Source: Tanypteryx hageni (taxonomy: Eukaryota; Arthropoda; Insecta; Odonata; Petaluridae). Taken from it: DNA of 64,000 nucleotides. The notes under the pieces are model-generated. The model did not search any database, was not told the origin of the DNA, and worked only from the letters and a program-made list of their open reading frames with translations. The position numbers and the translations under genes are program-made. The stretch's first letter is position 1. Each line of letters opens with the position of its first letter. The stretch spans positions 20,678,880-20,742,879 of the forward strand of contig CM054114.1 in NCBI GenBank assembly GCA_028673005.1. Direction: 5' to 3'. Below, piece after piece: positions 35,882-50,357 of this stretch.

Positions 35882-38298
35882 TATTTACTTTGAAATGCAG
35901 ACGATACATTTTCTATTATATTTATTATTTGCCATTTAGAGTCAGCGTATCTCTTGCTGTAATTTACTATCTGGTGCTGTGACCCAAAATGTCTAACTAC
36001 AGCAGGATGGCTTTGTACCCATCAATCCGGATAAAAAAGCCTCTAAAGACAAACTTTTCGAAAACATCATATATGCTATCAGTAGTCGTATCTATCTTAG
36101 AATATAAATTTATTTTTGTCAAGTGATAAAATTTATATATATATTTGTTTTGTCTTTATTTTGGGATTTTTTTAAATTTGCTAAATTAAAAATCCAAAAT
36201 ACAGACAAGCGCCAACAAAATTATAAAATAAATAAACTAAAACTAAACCCTTATAAATTTTAGATATGCCACCAAAGAAAAAAAGCGGACATGAGTGCCG
36301 TATAGATCGACTGAAAAAAGAGGAGAGTGCAAAAAAACATTCAGCTAATTTACAAAACTGGCTTAAAATAAGTAACTTTAAATCTGAAGCTCAGAACAAG
36401 GATGAACAAAGTTTGCATAAGAATGACGCAAATGATAGTGTTGGGATTATAGTCAAAGAAAAATCCAAAAATATTGGTGTTATTTTGAATGAGTTCGAAA
36501 ATCGGAAGAAAGAAGACGAACAGTTAGCAAAAGAAAATGATGGTTGCAATGATACTAATAAGGAACAAGAATCTGTGAATTTTAATGATCCAACCACGTG
36601 GAATCTTAATTCCAAAAAAAATAGATCTCTTTTAGTTCTACACGGTCCGGAGCATGTAGTGTTGAATTCATATCCCTGGTGGCCGGTGTTTCAAAAATTC
36701 ATGGAAGTTTAAGAATATAGGCTTAGAAAAACAAGAGAGGAAATGGTTATTTTATTGTAGAAACAAAGATGCAATATATTGTTTTCCTTGCCTTTTATTT
36801 ATATCTGACACAAATAATGTTTCTTTTTGTAACCCAGAAGGATTTAAGGACTGAAAACATCTAAATCCATCCGTTGTAATTCATGAGAATTCATTACAAC
36901 ACACAAATAATTTTACGAAATGGAAAGTTTTAGAAAAAGGTCTTCAAAAAGGGGGACTGATTGATGACCTTGCACAAGCAGCACTGAATAATGAAATATT
37001 GAAATGGCGTCATATTTTGAAAATAATATTAAAATGTATATTGTTCTGCGCTGAAAATAACCTGGCATTTCGTGGACACGGTAGTAATTTCGAAAAAAAA
37101 GATTGTGGTATATTTTTAAATTTGATAAAATTTGTTAGCCAATTTGATTTTGAGATGAAAAATCTTCTTGAATCTCATATTAAACACCATAATAATTATT
37201 TATCGCCAAAAATTCAAAATGAATTTATTGATATTTTGGCATCAAAAACACGCTGTAAAATAATAGAAGAAATTCAAATGGCTAAGTATTATAGTATAAT
37301 ATTAGACAGCACTCCAGATGTATCACACAAAGATCAATAAACAGAAATTATTCGTTATGTAAAATTTTCTGAAGGGAAATATACAATTGAGGAGAGGTTC
37401 ATCGATTTCATAAATACAATAGAAAAAACGGGACAAGGCATTGCATCCGATATTAAGGAAAACTTATTCAAGATGGCCTATTAATTGAAAATATTCGTGG
37501 TCAAGGCTACGATAATGGCGCTAATATGTCAGGAAAGTACCAAGGTGTTCAAGCCATAATCCAAAACGAGAATCCCCGTGCTCGGTATATTGCATGTTGT
37601 GCACATACTCTAAATTTGGTAGGCATACATGCGGCTAGCGTTAATGCAGATATTGTAACATTTTTTGTAACTATACAGTCATTATACAATTTCTTTTCTT
37701 CGTCCACTAACAGATGGCAAAAACTATCATCAGTAATTAAAATTTGTTTGAAAAGACACAGACACACCAGATGGTGTTCAAAAGTAGAAGCTGTTAGTGC
37801 CGTATATGAGCAACTCGAACAAATTATTTTAATCTTGGGAGAGATGAAAGATGATCATTTACTTGGTGACACATTATCTCTTGCTAAATCATTGCACCGT
37901 CAAGTTAATAGCTACAAGTTTGTTGCCTTTTTAAACCTGTGGTACTTGAGACTAGTAAGGTTAAATAAAGTCAATTTATCATTGCAAAAAAAAGATCAGG
38001 ATGTTTATAGATTGTCCATATTAATTAAAGGACTTATAGAGGCTTTGAAAGATCTTAGAAATAACGAGATCCACGATATTTTTATTAAAATCGAGGCCGT
38101 TTGTAACAACATGAAAATAGACCCAACTGAAAAAATAAAGCCAAAACGGAAGAAAATGTCAGGTGAGCTTGCTGAAGACGAATCAGTGAACTTCGATACA
38201 GTAAAAAATACTTGTTTCTCTGTAATTGATTCTGTTATAACGCAGTTAAATGTAAGATTTGAATCTCTTAAAAATATTACAGAGAACTTTAATTTTTG

Positions 38299-41200
38299 GT
38301 GATACATCTTCGATTTTCAGCTGCTTTTTTGGCCTATTCTTCTTCTGAGGTTGTGATAAACCTCAGTGTGCTCAGAGATTGTGATACTTACGTGCTGTTG
38401 TGCAGTAGGAGAAGTTTTGTGTTTCCTTGTTTTTCTGCTTGCGGTTTCGCCCCCAGCCAGCCATCTCAACGGCTTTCCCGCGTCCCCTCACCGGTCCGCT
38501 CAAGTGCCCGTTCTCCCGCCGGAGTCATCTTTCTGTTAGCGATTCTTTTATCGGGAGACGTTAGCTTAAACCTGGGCCCCAACAGTAGTGCTGTTCTTAA
38601 TGCATACTACCAAAATGTGAGAAGCATAAAAAACAAACTCTCGATTTGTGACTCTAACTTACTCGAGTTATCGCAATTTGACATTATCTCTCTTACGGAG
38701 ACGTGGCTGTCTCCCAATATTAGTGATAGTGAACTGTCTTTTTCTCGCACCCATCAGATTTTCAGGAGAGACCGCACCTCTAAGGGTGGTGGAGTGCTAC
38801 TTGGAATTAAGTCCAGTTTGCCGGCTAAGCGCCGTATGGACTTGGAAACAAATTGTGAGATAGTGTGGACTGAAGTCTGTATTGGCCCCTGCAAACGATA
38901 TGTTAAAAATAGAGTCTTTGTGGGTTGTTTTTACTGTCCCCCAGCTAGTGATCTAGCAGTACTTGAAAACTGTTTTTCGTCTATTTTGAATGTTTTACCC
39001 CTTGGTCATGTTGTGCTTTTTGGTGACTTTAATCTCTCTATTCTGTGGGATTCCTCGTCGTGTGGCACTACAAAAAATGCCCATGATGAATATTTTATTA
39101 ATCACTTTGTATCTGCTCTCCGGCTGTTTCAACTCAATCCTCACCCAACCCGCAATCTGGCAACGCTGGACTACATTGTATCCTCTGTTTCTGCCCCTCC
39201 GAACGCAATTACCCCTGGCCGGAATATTTTTGACAGTGACCATGTTTCGCTAGATGCCGTTCTCAGAATTCCAGGCACTGAGAAACCCCGTGCTGTTTCC
39301 CCTCCCCCTCCACGACCCTTTCCTGCTTGGTCTAAGGTTCACTGGGATGACGTCAACAGCTGTCTCAACTTTATCCCGTGGTGCCTGCTGAGCGCTCTTC
39401 CCCCCGATGAGGCCGTTAGTCTCTTTTACGACCTCATTGATGGTGCTCTGAAGGACTTTGTTCCGGTTGTTACTCCTAAGTCTAAGAAATTCCCGTCATG
39501 GTTTAAAATTGACACAATTCATACTCTGAGAAACAAAAATCATGCCTGGTATCTGTGGAAAGCCTACCCTAGTGAAGAATCTCGCAAATCTTTTTCCGAC
39601 TTACGGCGATATTCCAAGCTTTTAATTCGCCGCGACTACGCTGAGCATACGAAGAATATATCCGACTCTATTTCCTCCAATCCCAGGAAATTTTGGTGTT
39701 TCGTTAACGGCCGCCACAATTATTCTAGGATCCCAGAAGAAATTTATTATGAAAATACGAATGCCGAGGGATCTCGTAGATCTGCTTTATTTTATAATTT
39801 CTTTTCTAATTGCTTGTCACCCCCTACTACCTCCCCTCTGAACCTGGATAATGATGATTCTCTCTCACCTGTTTGTAACTTTTCTCTATCTCAACTTCAA
39901 ACAACCCCTCAAGAAGTTTTTGAATTCCTCTGTAAAATTTCCCCCTACCGTACTCCGGGCCCTGATGGTATCAGCCCTCTATTTCTTCGTAAATGCGCTT
40001 CTTCTCTTTCTATTCCTCTATGTATTATTTTTAACCGCTGTTTCTCTCTGGGAACTTTTCCCTCCCAATGGAAATCTGCTAACATAATTCCCATTCATAA
40101 GTCTGGTTCAAAATACGATGTAACTAATTACCGTCCTATATCTATCCTCCCTATTGTCTCTAGTATCTGTGAAAGAATCATCCTTAACCGACTTTACTAT
40201 TTTACATCCCCTCACCTATCAACTAGGCAACATGCTTTTCTTACTGGCCGCTCTTGCCTAACTAATTAAGCAGTTTTTCAACACCATGCTGTTGATGCCA
40301 TAATAAATAGGGCTCAGCTAGATACTGTCTACTTGGACTTCTCAAAAGCTTTCGACTCTCTAGATCATAAATTACTCACTTATAAACTTAGTCAACGGTA
40401 CAATATCCATGGTAATTTTCTTAATTTGTTAAAAAGTTTTTTAAATAACCGCGTACAACGTGTTGTCTTAGCTGGAATTGCCTCGGATTGGTTGACTGTT
40501 ACTTCAGGAGTCCCACAAGGGAGTGTCTTAGGTCCTTATTTATTTAACTTATATGTTGATGATCTGGCTACCCTCATCCCTTCTCCCACAGCAGATATAT
40601 TGCTTTATGCTGATGATTGCAAAATTTTTAAAGTGATCTCCGGTATGGCTGATTGTGTGTCTTTCCAATCGGCACTTAATCTGGTAGTTAATTGGTGTGA
40701 TTTCTGGAAACTTAAATTAAATTCAAATAAATGTAATGTAATGTCCATCTCTCTTCTTAAAAATGTTATAAATTTTAATTATACACTAAATGTTGTTCCA
40801 TTGGTTAGAGTGTCCAAACAGAAAGACCTTGGCGTAGCCTTTGATACTAAACTTGGCTTCTCTGATCATATTTTGAAAATAAAAAATAAAGCAATGTCTC
40901 TCCTGGGAATTTTATATCGTTTTACAGACATTACTGATCCACTGGCTCTTAGATTGTATTTTTCTTCTTTTATTTTACCTGTGGTTAACTACTGTTCTCC
41001 TATTTGGTCAATGTCTTCTGTTTCCAACCTTGCCTCTTTGGATTGTGTCATTAATTTTTTTCTGAGAATTGTTAAATCCTGTGTGCCCTCCTTTTGCCAA
41101 CTCTCTAATAGTAAGATCTTATCTTCCCTTTCTTTGGATTATCCCTCTGTTCATCGAACTAAGTCTGATCTTTCTTTTATATACAATATACTAAACTCTA

Positions 41201-41593
41201 TTACTGACTGTCCTGAGTTACTTGCTCAATTTAATTTCCGTGTTCCTAATAGATCTACTCGCGTTTCTTTCTTATTTTACTACCCCACCCCCAGAATTTC
41301 ACTTGCTAAACGTTCTCTTTTCTTTCGTCTCCCCTCCCTTTTAAACTCACTTTCCCCTAATGTAGATCCTTTTTCAATGTCCAAAGAGTCTTTTCTTAAA
41401 AACGGAATGTCATGTTGTCGCACAACCTAATTGTATTGACTGCTCCTGCATACACTTATATTATATTGTATTTCATTTTATATTATTTGTACTTTATTTT
41501 GGTTGTTATGTTGTTCATTTTTGAATGTTTAATTTTCACTGTAAATTGGCGGTATCGCTGTATGTGAAAAATGATTAAATAAATAAATAAATA
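38299..41593 (+). mobile_element. LINE of the Jockey/CR1 group inserted in the hAT transposase
   Basis: The LINE runs from just after an 8-base target block (aatttttg, 38291-38298) to a (TAAA)n tail, where aattttttg (41594-41602) repeats the target with one extra T. The hAT reading frame resumes directly after it. No ORF1/gag is seen, so the 5' end is truncated or the family lacks one here. It lies in the same orientation as the host hAT. Confidence 0.88.
38302..41430 (+). pseudogene. LINE endonuclease-reverse transcriptase, one stop codon
   Basis: One reading frame runs through the element and is broken only by TAA at 40267-40269, after SCLTN. Endonuclease motifs are YYQNVRSIKNK, SLTETWL, GDFNL and SDHVSLDAVL. 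Reverse transcriptase motifs are YRPISILP, DFSKAFDSLDH, GVPQGSVLGP and the catalytic LLYADD, all intact. The frame ends with NGMSCCRTT at 41430. One substitution (for example TTA to TAA) could explain the stop, so the copy is young. It would make the enzyme for target-primed reverse transcription. No RNase H domain is seen. Confidence 0.9.
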
Positions 41594-43728
41594 AATTTTT
41601 TGACTGGCGAAGCATTTCATTCAATGACAAGCGCGGATTTAGAATCAAGGGCCATTTTATTGACAGAAAAATACGCAGAAATAAATCAGGACCAATCTAA
41701 AATTGAAATAAGATGCTTTAAACACCAAATTACTGAACTACTACAGTACAAAAACCCCAATAATATATATCATCTAGATATTTTAAATGAATTGGCTAAA
41801 TGGGAATTGCGAGAAACCTACCCGAACATTGAACTAGCTCTTAGAATATTTCTTACTATGCCAGCAACTGTGGCCACGGCTGAAAGGAGTTTTAGTAAGT
41901 TAAAACTTGTTAAGAATTATTTGAGATCGACATCGGGACAAGAACGCACATCATCTCTGTCTCTCCTTCCCATTGAGCATGAACTGGTTAGTAGTATAGA
42001 TTTCGATGAAATCATAACTAGTTTTGCTAACGATAAAGCAAGAAAAATCAAGCTTTAAAGTACTCGAATAAATTTATGTTCCTAGAATTATTTTATGTTT
42101 ATAGAATTATTTTTTGTTCCTAGAATTACTTGGTTTCTATCTATGAATCTGTAACTTTATGTACTGTTTCTTAGTTCTCTCACAGCTACAAATAATCTGT
42201 TGAACAAAGCTAAAACCGATTAGATGTATATAAATGTGCAAACTAATTATATATTTTATAATAATATAATTATAAAACATTATTATTTATTATGATTTTA
42301 CCAATTACCAAAATTGTCACAATTAAAAGGCATGCAGCCATGGACTTGCCAAGGGCGCAAAAAACCTAGGTATGCCTCTGGCCTCATGAAACCTATACTG
42401 GAATAATTTGGGAAGGTGCTGAGTGTCTGTGGTAACCCCTTAAGTGGGTGCAAAATTTTCACAAATCGCTGACCAGGTAGGCATTTTTATGTGATTAAAT
42501 TAAGGGGCGAAATTCGGATATATCATCAAAAACATAGTTATATGATATGGAAACCATGAAATTGATTCTGTTGAACAAATAACAATTTTATTAACGATTT
42601 GAAACTGATTTTTTAATTTTTCATCACATATTTTCATTCGCTGTTCCCATTGTATATGATGGCATATTTTCTCAAATTTTTTTCTTGTCTTGCTGGATCT
42701 TTTGTGGACATATTTCAAGTTGTTAATTGCAATTTAGTGGTGATTGTGTGGATAAATTCGACACTGTCCTGTAGTGGGGGGTTGCCTACCCCAGTGGTTC
42801 TCAACCTTTTTCACTAATGTACCCCTTGTTAATTTTCAACATTGTCTTGAACCCCCCTTCCCCCACCCCACCTTCTCTTCATACTTGCATTTTATGACCA
42901 AGGTTTTCTTATATGAGTTGTCAGTGCTTGCATACTACAAGCGTTCAAAAAATCACCATACACCAAGATATAAACTCGTAAATAAATCAACACAACAGCA
43001 TTTGAACTACACAGAGCCCATTTATATAAGATAATAGTTTTCATTTTCCCAAAAATGAAGGCATCTATCCAGAATTTGTAAATTCTGTGGCAATCGGCTT
43101 TGCGCCCCAGTTTTCCAATTTCAAGTTTCATCGCCTTTTTTAAGCAATAACTATAATCATCATTAAGACAATAGCTTATATGTTACACTAAATTTTATGT
43201 AAAAATTTGGATATTTTGTGTGTTAGGATTATGGTTTTTATCATCCGAGCCTTTTACTACATATCTGGATAAAAAATTAGTTTAAAATTATCATGTCATC
43301 ATGTGTACATCGTTGACTGAAATCAAATGGATTATAATGCAGTACACTAGACTCTCCATTAACTGGGATGTCAAAAAAATGTATATACAAAAATAATTTG
43401 GATTACGAGAAGGCAGCCGCTAAAACTACGATGCGACAGCGTAACAGAAACCAAGATCACGGGTGATATGCAGGGTGGAAGAATGAAAAGTAACGAGATA
43501 CATGTGTAGTCTCTGCTACTGTGTGTGTGTTAGAGATACATATTATCACATTGTTTGTATTTCACATATAAAAATATCACGCAGATGGCTTGTGAAAACA
43601 TTACCTTTCTCTCACCGAGCGGATCATGATATTTGGTTCAACTGTTCACTTTATTTTTGTGCATCGTAGCGGGTGCATGCGTCATTTTGTTCTTGTTAAT
43701 TTTAAAGTTGAATGACCCTTATGTGATC

Positions 43729-44950
<1,222 letters not shown>

Positions 44951-45035
44951 GGTGCATGTCCCAACTTTGTTTCTTAATTTTAAATAATTTGAAAAAGCAA
45001 TTATATATAGCCCTGCACAACTTTCAGTGCTTTTC

Positions 45036-45190
45036 TTATGGCTGTTTAAAATTAGACTCTGGGGTCAAAAACTCCTAAAATGTAACTTTTTCTGAAATTT
45101 CGGATTTTTTCCAGATGTTGTAACCAATGACCTATATTCATGCCAAATTTCAGCACTGTAGCACTTCTAGAAGTACCTTAGGTTTTATAT
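45036..45190. repeat. Single unit related to the 147-bp array
   Basis: The block catgccaaatttcagcactg followed by gtagcacttctagaagtacc resembles the anchors of the tandem array at 3813-4577. Only one unit is seen. Confidence 0.45.
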
Positions 45191-46614
45191 TATATATATA
45201 TTGGTGAGTGCTCACTGGGTTTCCTCATCCCAACACCTTGTTGGCATCCATATATATATATATAAGAAGCAGCTATTTATATTGATAACAAAATAACTAT
45301 TATGATATTTAATGAAATATTATATTTTAACCACCTTTTCAAAAATCAGATGTAATTTATAAAGATGATTTATTAATTTATTTACCATATCTATTGGTCT
45401 ATAAGACACTTTGGATTATAGGAGGCACCAAGGTTATGAATTTAGGAAACAAAATTTCATTGTCTTTTTACATTTACTAATATATATAAAAGCAAAAATG
45501 AAGTGCTACGAAACAGTAATGTAGGATAAAATTTCAAGTGTTCTTACTCATCATAAAAAACCCAAAAAGTCTCATTACTGCTGTCACACTCAATAATATG
45601 TATGCAATTTACAGTTGAGGTTGTCACTGTAGAATTACAATGTTGTAACACTTAAACTTTGTCGGATAAAGTTTGTCGAAGTTAAGCCTTGCTCAGGTGG
45701 TTTCATCATCATCTGAAGACAATGTAAATTGCATCGAGACTGATCATGCAATTTTTGAGTTTGTTGGAGTAGATTTAGCAGGGTTTTGTTGTTATTTCCT
45801 AAGCACTTGCATTATGGCGTAACTTTCACAATCTTCAAATAGCATGCTATATTCACTGCCTTCAATTTCCTAGCTATATTTCCTAAAAAACTAACAAAAC
45901 AAGGGGAATAACAATAATGTCTATAATTTGGAAGGCTAAACAATCAATGCGCAGTTATGCATGAGACATAAAAAGTTACTTACATTATAGTCAACTGTTT
46001 CAGCCGTTACTTCATAGAAATCCACAATTCAAAAATAATGTAACTTAGTATTGTAGAAATTTTACCATGTTATATTATTTTTGAATTACTTATATTAGTG
46101 CGATTTTTGCACCTGTTTACCAGTCATAATCATCTCAATGTGCGGTCAAATTTTGGTCACCGCAAGGATGAGATCGTGTTCAGAGACCAGATGTTTGCGA
46201 TTCCACGTCTTCATTGCTGTCAAAGTTGAGAATCCTGTCTCAGCATTGGTTTACCCCTCTAGATATTTAATTGAATTCCGCCGGTTAGGTCGAAGGACAA
46301 TTAAATAAATCGGCAATTTATGTCTCTCCCTTTCCTCATATTCACTGCCCCACCCCTTGCCTACAATGTTAAAACTTTATATCCTAAGAATGCCATGTGT
46401 ACTAATACTCACTTACTCGACACCCATTTTAAGCTAACATTTTTTTTTACTTTCCCTTTGCCCAAAAATTTCCTCATCTGCATAGATGCACTGTTGGCAC
46501 TGCCAGTACCCTTGTAACTCTGTACTCCTGAAAAAAATTTTGTACCCCTGGTTGAAAACCGCTGGCCTACACTACCCCTGCAGCCAATAAACATATAAGT
46601 TCCAGCCCAGGTTA

Positions 46615-46653
46615 AAATATCCTAAGGTTACATCATGTAACATTAGGATATTT
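46615..46653. repeat. Near-perfect 19-bp hairpin
   Basis: The arms aaatatcctaaggttacat and atgtaacattaggatattt pair at 18 of 19 positions with a one-base loop. It lies just outside the second hAT. Its function is unknown; it may be a tiny foldback element. Confidence 0.75.
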
Positions 46654-46839
46654 CAGCATCAATATAAAGTGCCTCCTACAAATTTTTTCAGTACTTTCTT
46701 GTTCCTAAAATTATCTCTATAAACAAAAGTTCAACCACTTAATTAGCAAAGTTGCAGCCTGAGAAAATTTTTTTACATAAACATTGGCGAAGAATAGCAT
46801 AAAACGTATTTCCGACTAATCAGGCTTTCTCATCAGAGC

Positions 46840-47430
46840 AAAATACATCCGAGCTCTGAACTCGACAAATGGAAGCTCAAGTCAAAAGTGCCCCTCCATC
46901 TTAGAATCAGCTCACTGTTGCACTCATATCTCTTGATGCATGAAGAGGAACCTCCCACATGCAACACTTGTGACTGTACACTAACTATAAGACACCTTCT
47001 GATGGAATGCATCAAGTACAGAAGCACCTACCAAAGGCTAAGTATTAAGGGGAACTTCTCTGAAATTTTAGCAGTAGATCCTCAAAAGACTTATGTGATT
47101 TAATTGTTTTTAAGGGAAACTAAACTTTTAAGTGCTCTGAAGAAAAATTACTTGTATAGTCAATTGTTTTGGCCGTTACTTGGTAGAAATTCATTATTAA
47201 GAATTAAAAATACCTTTATAAATTTCTACAATACAAGTATCGTAGAAATTTACCAAGTTATTTTTAATTCTAAATAATTACTTGTTTTATTTATTTTATT
47301 TTATTTATTTTACCATGTTTTATGTAATGTATTGACCATGAAATATTTCTTATTGAATTTTAATTGTGCAAAATGACCTCCAATGTCAAAGCACCTAATA
47401 ATTCATAATGATATTACTATTACTACTAGA
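46840..47430 (+). mobile_element. 3' end of an I/Jockey-type LINE with UTR
   Basis: The frame ending at 47103 encodes RISSLLHSYLLMHEEEPPTC, CDCTLTIRHLLMECIKY and FSEILAVDPQKTYVI, the C-terminal zinc-finger-like tail of I-clade LINEs. The 3' UTR continues to about 47430 (caatgtcaaagcacctaat). It is interrupted at about 47150-47275 by a small AT-rich repeat also seen near 45990-46110. A second copy of this UTR lies at 52045-52215. Confidence 0.7.
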
Positions 47431-47637
47431 AGACAGTACAGAACTGATGGTCAGGTTATAAAAATAGAGTGCAAATTGGCACTTACAACATTATGGTAGG
47501 CACATTGTTTTCTTTCAACTGCAACGCCACTAGTCACCAAACCTTTCCGTGCAAGTAGGGAGTGGTACATACAAACCTTTTTTGCTCTAACTTACTGTGA
47601 CCAATGGTGGCACTTACAACGTAAAGTTTGGCACCCT

Positions 47638-47647
47638 TCATATATTA

Positions 47648-47720
<73 letters not shown>
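47638..47720. repeat. (TA)n microsatellite
   Basis: About 80 bases of nearly pure TA repeat. Open frames through it (alternating I and Y) are artefacts. Confidence 0.95.
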
Positions 47721-47723
<3 letters not shown>

Positions 47724-48394
47724 ACCGCACTAATGTGTGTTACAGAAACTATTTCTTACTTCTATATGAGCTAGAATGCTGAAAAAATTCAGACTGATTA
47801 TTCATCACTTATAAACAATGGAAAAATTGCGAAAACAAATTTTTTTAGTTTAAGTGCCCCAAAATTTTTTTTGAAAATTCGACAAATTCCCATAAAATTA
47901 ACATTGGAGCATTGTTGCAGCCAAGCACATTTCTACAGAGAACTTTCAGATGCAATTTTGCGTTCAAACTCGGCATATACAAGGTAGGTCACAGGGTAAA
48001 TAAATCATGATAGGTTTCTGATTTCGACGAAACTGAAACTTTAATTATAATACTTGGTGTGAGGTTCTGCATGTGACAAATATGCAGTTATCTAACATAA
48101 GTAGATGGGTTTGATGCCAGGAAAGTTTCCATTCTCTATTTGATTTACATGTAAAAGAGTGTAAGACATTTTTCGTTTACTTTTTAAAATTACTTATAAT
48201 TGTCCAAGAAATTAGAAACTTGACATTGTACGTGCAAAAGAATGCAAATTTATTTTGCTACTGTAGATTTTCAAATAGTATTCGAATTGACTCATTAAAT
48301 TGTTTTTTAGACAAAAATTTTTAAGTTTTTTTTGTGAATACAATATTTCGTTGCCAAGAACAACCAGCATTGTTGCTGTACTCATAAAATTATG

Positions 48395-48580
48395 AAGGAC
48401 CGTGTTGGGAAAATGGAGGAAGACGAGAGTGTGGGGAAAAGAAAGAGTGAATGATAGAAGGAAGAAGAGAGAGGGAAAGGGGGAGGGAGAGAATGAGGGA
48501 AAGTAGAAGTTTGAGAAAGTGGGAGGTTTGATGGGAGGAAGGGGCATATAGGGAAGTAGAGAAAAAGAGAGAGAAGCCTG
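48395..48580. repeat. Polypurine (GA-rich) tract
   Basis: Purine-rich run with GGGA and GAGAGA blocks, similar in make-up to the reverse complement of the tract at 16090. Long minus-strand frames rich in Ser, Pro and Phe here are low-complexity artefacts. Confidence 0.8.
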
Positions 48581-48725
48581 AAAATACGGCTAAATAATTT
48601 TCCACCTTAAATATATGCAGAAATAACGAGGTTCAGGGTTGCAAATGGGCAGCAGATAAATTCGTCTCGTCGAGAGAGGCACAGGGTTGACGTGCATAGT
48701 GGCAGAGCCCCTAGTATCATCATTA

Positions 48726-48995
48726 TAGGTAGTCTGTCCGTAGACAGGTCCGTGATTAAACCCGGTTCTCCATATACTCCTATTTTCTTCTGTCGTCTTC
48801 ATATCTTGATAACTCTCTTTCCCTTTCACATCGTCTATCAGCTGAAATCTTTTCCTACCTCTTTCCCTTTTTCCGTCTGGTTTTCCTTCTAACACATCTT
48901 TAATCATACTCGCTCTCCTCCTCCTGCCTAAAGTTATCCACAACAGCGGCATCCAAATCGCAGGGCATTCATTTCCCTGGAACATCATCTGAGAG
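48726..48995 (-). mobile_element. 3' end of a CFDP2-type LINE
   Basis: The minus strand encodes RRRASMIKDVLEGKPDGKRE, then RGRKRFQLIDDVKG and YQDMKTTEENRSIWR, the C-terminal tail of CFDP2-like endonuclease/reverse-transcriptase LINEs. The 3' UTR has gtagtctgtccgtagacagg and a CAT-rich tail. Related copies lie at 21731 and 56844. Confidence 0.75.
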
Positions 48996-48999
48996 AAAC

Positions 49000-49560
49000 A
49001 GGTCACATGTGGCCCAGTATGAGAAACGCTGGTAGATCACGAAGTCACAGGAGCACCGATGTGGAAGATGATATTCTGCATTTCATTGAATGGTCTCCTG
49101 GTACTAGTACCAGGCGGTTGGCTTCTCATCACCAGAGGTCACAGACAACGGTGTGGATGGTGTTACATAATCAGTTGTTGTATCCATTCCATGTTCAAGC
49201 TCTGCAACCGCTGCTGGATTTTGAGCGTCGAAGTGCATTCTGTGAATGGATACTGAGGCAGGTTGCAGCAGATCCAACCTTTCTAAGCTGAGTGTTGCTC
49301 ATGGATGAAGCATGCTTTACATGGAATGGGATTTTGAACAGCCATAACCAGCACGCATGGGCTGAGGAAAATCCACATTCATCACATGAAAAACGATTCC
49401 AACAGCAATTCTAAATAAATGTTTGGGTGGGAATATTTGGCGATCTCCTCCTAGGTCCTTGAGCTACCATCTCGACTATCATGGCCCTCCTATTTACAGT
49501 TTCTATCAGAAGAATTACTGATGCTGCCTATGAGGGCCCCGCATCTATGAGGAGCTATAG
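49000..49560 (+). pseudogene. Mariner-type transposase fragment
   Basis: It encodes VEDDILHFIEWSPGTSTRR, then TTVWMVLHNQLLYPFHVQAL and, after a stop, LLMDEACFTWNGI, closely parallel to the transposase of the element at 50408-52001 (VEDDVLEMVEHSPTMSVRR, TRMTVWKALHDF-like and DEANFSRDGI). The copy covers the helix-turn-helix and the first catalytic Asp, then decays. Ends are not seen. Confidence 0.65.
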
Positions 49561-49759
49561 TAGAAATTGTCTTGAGAAGAGGAGATAGGTGCTCGTATAC
49601 TGTTTATATATATATTCGTATACTTTTCTCATTAATTTCCAATTACTAAATATAGAAAAATAAATATGTAATATATAATTTCCATTTCCTAGATATACTT
49701 ACCTTTTAAAGTCGGAACCTTCACCAAAACTGCCAAAACAACACTTTTTGCCAAATCTA

Positions 49760-50357
49760 CAAATTCAAGTACACATGTTATTCTCATTGGATACCCGTGT
49801 ACGTGAAGCATAAAGAGATGAAATGTTATCAAGGATCGTACCAGAAGATCATGGTGTCCATGACATTTTGAAGTTATTACATAAAAATAGATTGATGGAA
49901 GTATCTCCAAACACAGAAATACTTTGTAGGATAATTCTTACAATGCCAGTGACAGTCACATCTGCTGAAAGATCGTTTTCAAAATTAAAATTAATAAAAA
50001 ATTACTTACGGTCAACAATTTTGCTGGAGAGACTGAAAGGATTATCTATTTTGTCAATTGAACATGAGGAAGTTGATAAGATTGAAAAATCAATAATTAT
50101 CGACATGTGCGTATATTAAAGCTAGAAAAATAAACATTTAAAATTGTAATGTACTGATTATTGTTCTTTTAATTTGTGCAAACCTTAACAATTAATGGTT
50201 TTAAAAATATAATGCACCTACTGTATTTTAGGAGAAAACTAACATAAACTTGAAAACAATAATAAAATTGTAATTACTTGAGAAATTTGATTTGTATAAA
50301 TAGGGGGCCCTGTGGCAACCCTCTCGCCCGGGGCCCCGCGGGTCTTAGAGATGGCTC

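Larger units (their letters stand above)
36266..42058 (+). pseudogene. hAT transposase (ZMYM1-like group), broken
   Basis: It begins MPPKKKSGHECRIDRLKK. After a one-base shift near 36709 come LEKQERKWLFYCRNKD and YCFPCLLF of the TTF-type zinc finger. The middle has KYYSIILDSTPDVSHKDQ, where the TTF-hAT catalytic region starts, followed by a stop at 37338. After another shift near 37470 comes RGQGYDNGANMSGKYQG, then CCAHTLNLV. The LINE at 38299-41593 then splits the gene. The hATC dimerisation domain is intact from 41600, with TAERSFSKLKLVKNYLRST and LLPIEHELV, and ends at 42058. An in-frame stop also lies at about 36854. In living copies this protein would cut and paste the element. Confidence 0.9.
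33759..42379 (+). mobile_element. Autonomous-type hAT transposon, 8.6 kb, interrupted
   Basis: The left end cagtagcgtaccaacg and the right end, read inwards as cagaggcatacctagg, are inverted repeats. The element is flanked by an exact 8-bp duplication, gcctcatg, at 33751-33758 and 42380-42387. It carries a broken transposase on the plus strand (36266-42058). Two later insertions split it: a mariner remnant at about 34928-35881 and a LINE at 38299-41593. Without them the element would be about 4.4 kb. Confidence 0.93.

Noticed and set aside
35463..35939. 158-codon plus-strand frame
   Set aside because: It lies antisense inside the mariner remnant, whose minus strand carries the recognisable motifs.
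47597..47782. Frame with alternating Ile and Tyr
   Set aside because: It is the translation of a (TA)n microsatellite.
49823..50119. Separate host gene with an ERSFSKLKLIKNYL motif
   Set aside because: The motif is the hATC dimerisation domain. The frame is an isolated transposase end next to a hAT-like terminus.
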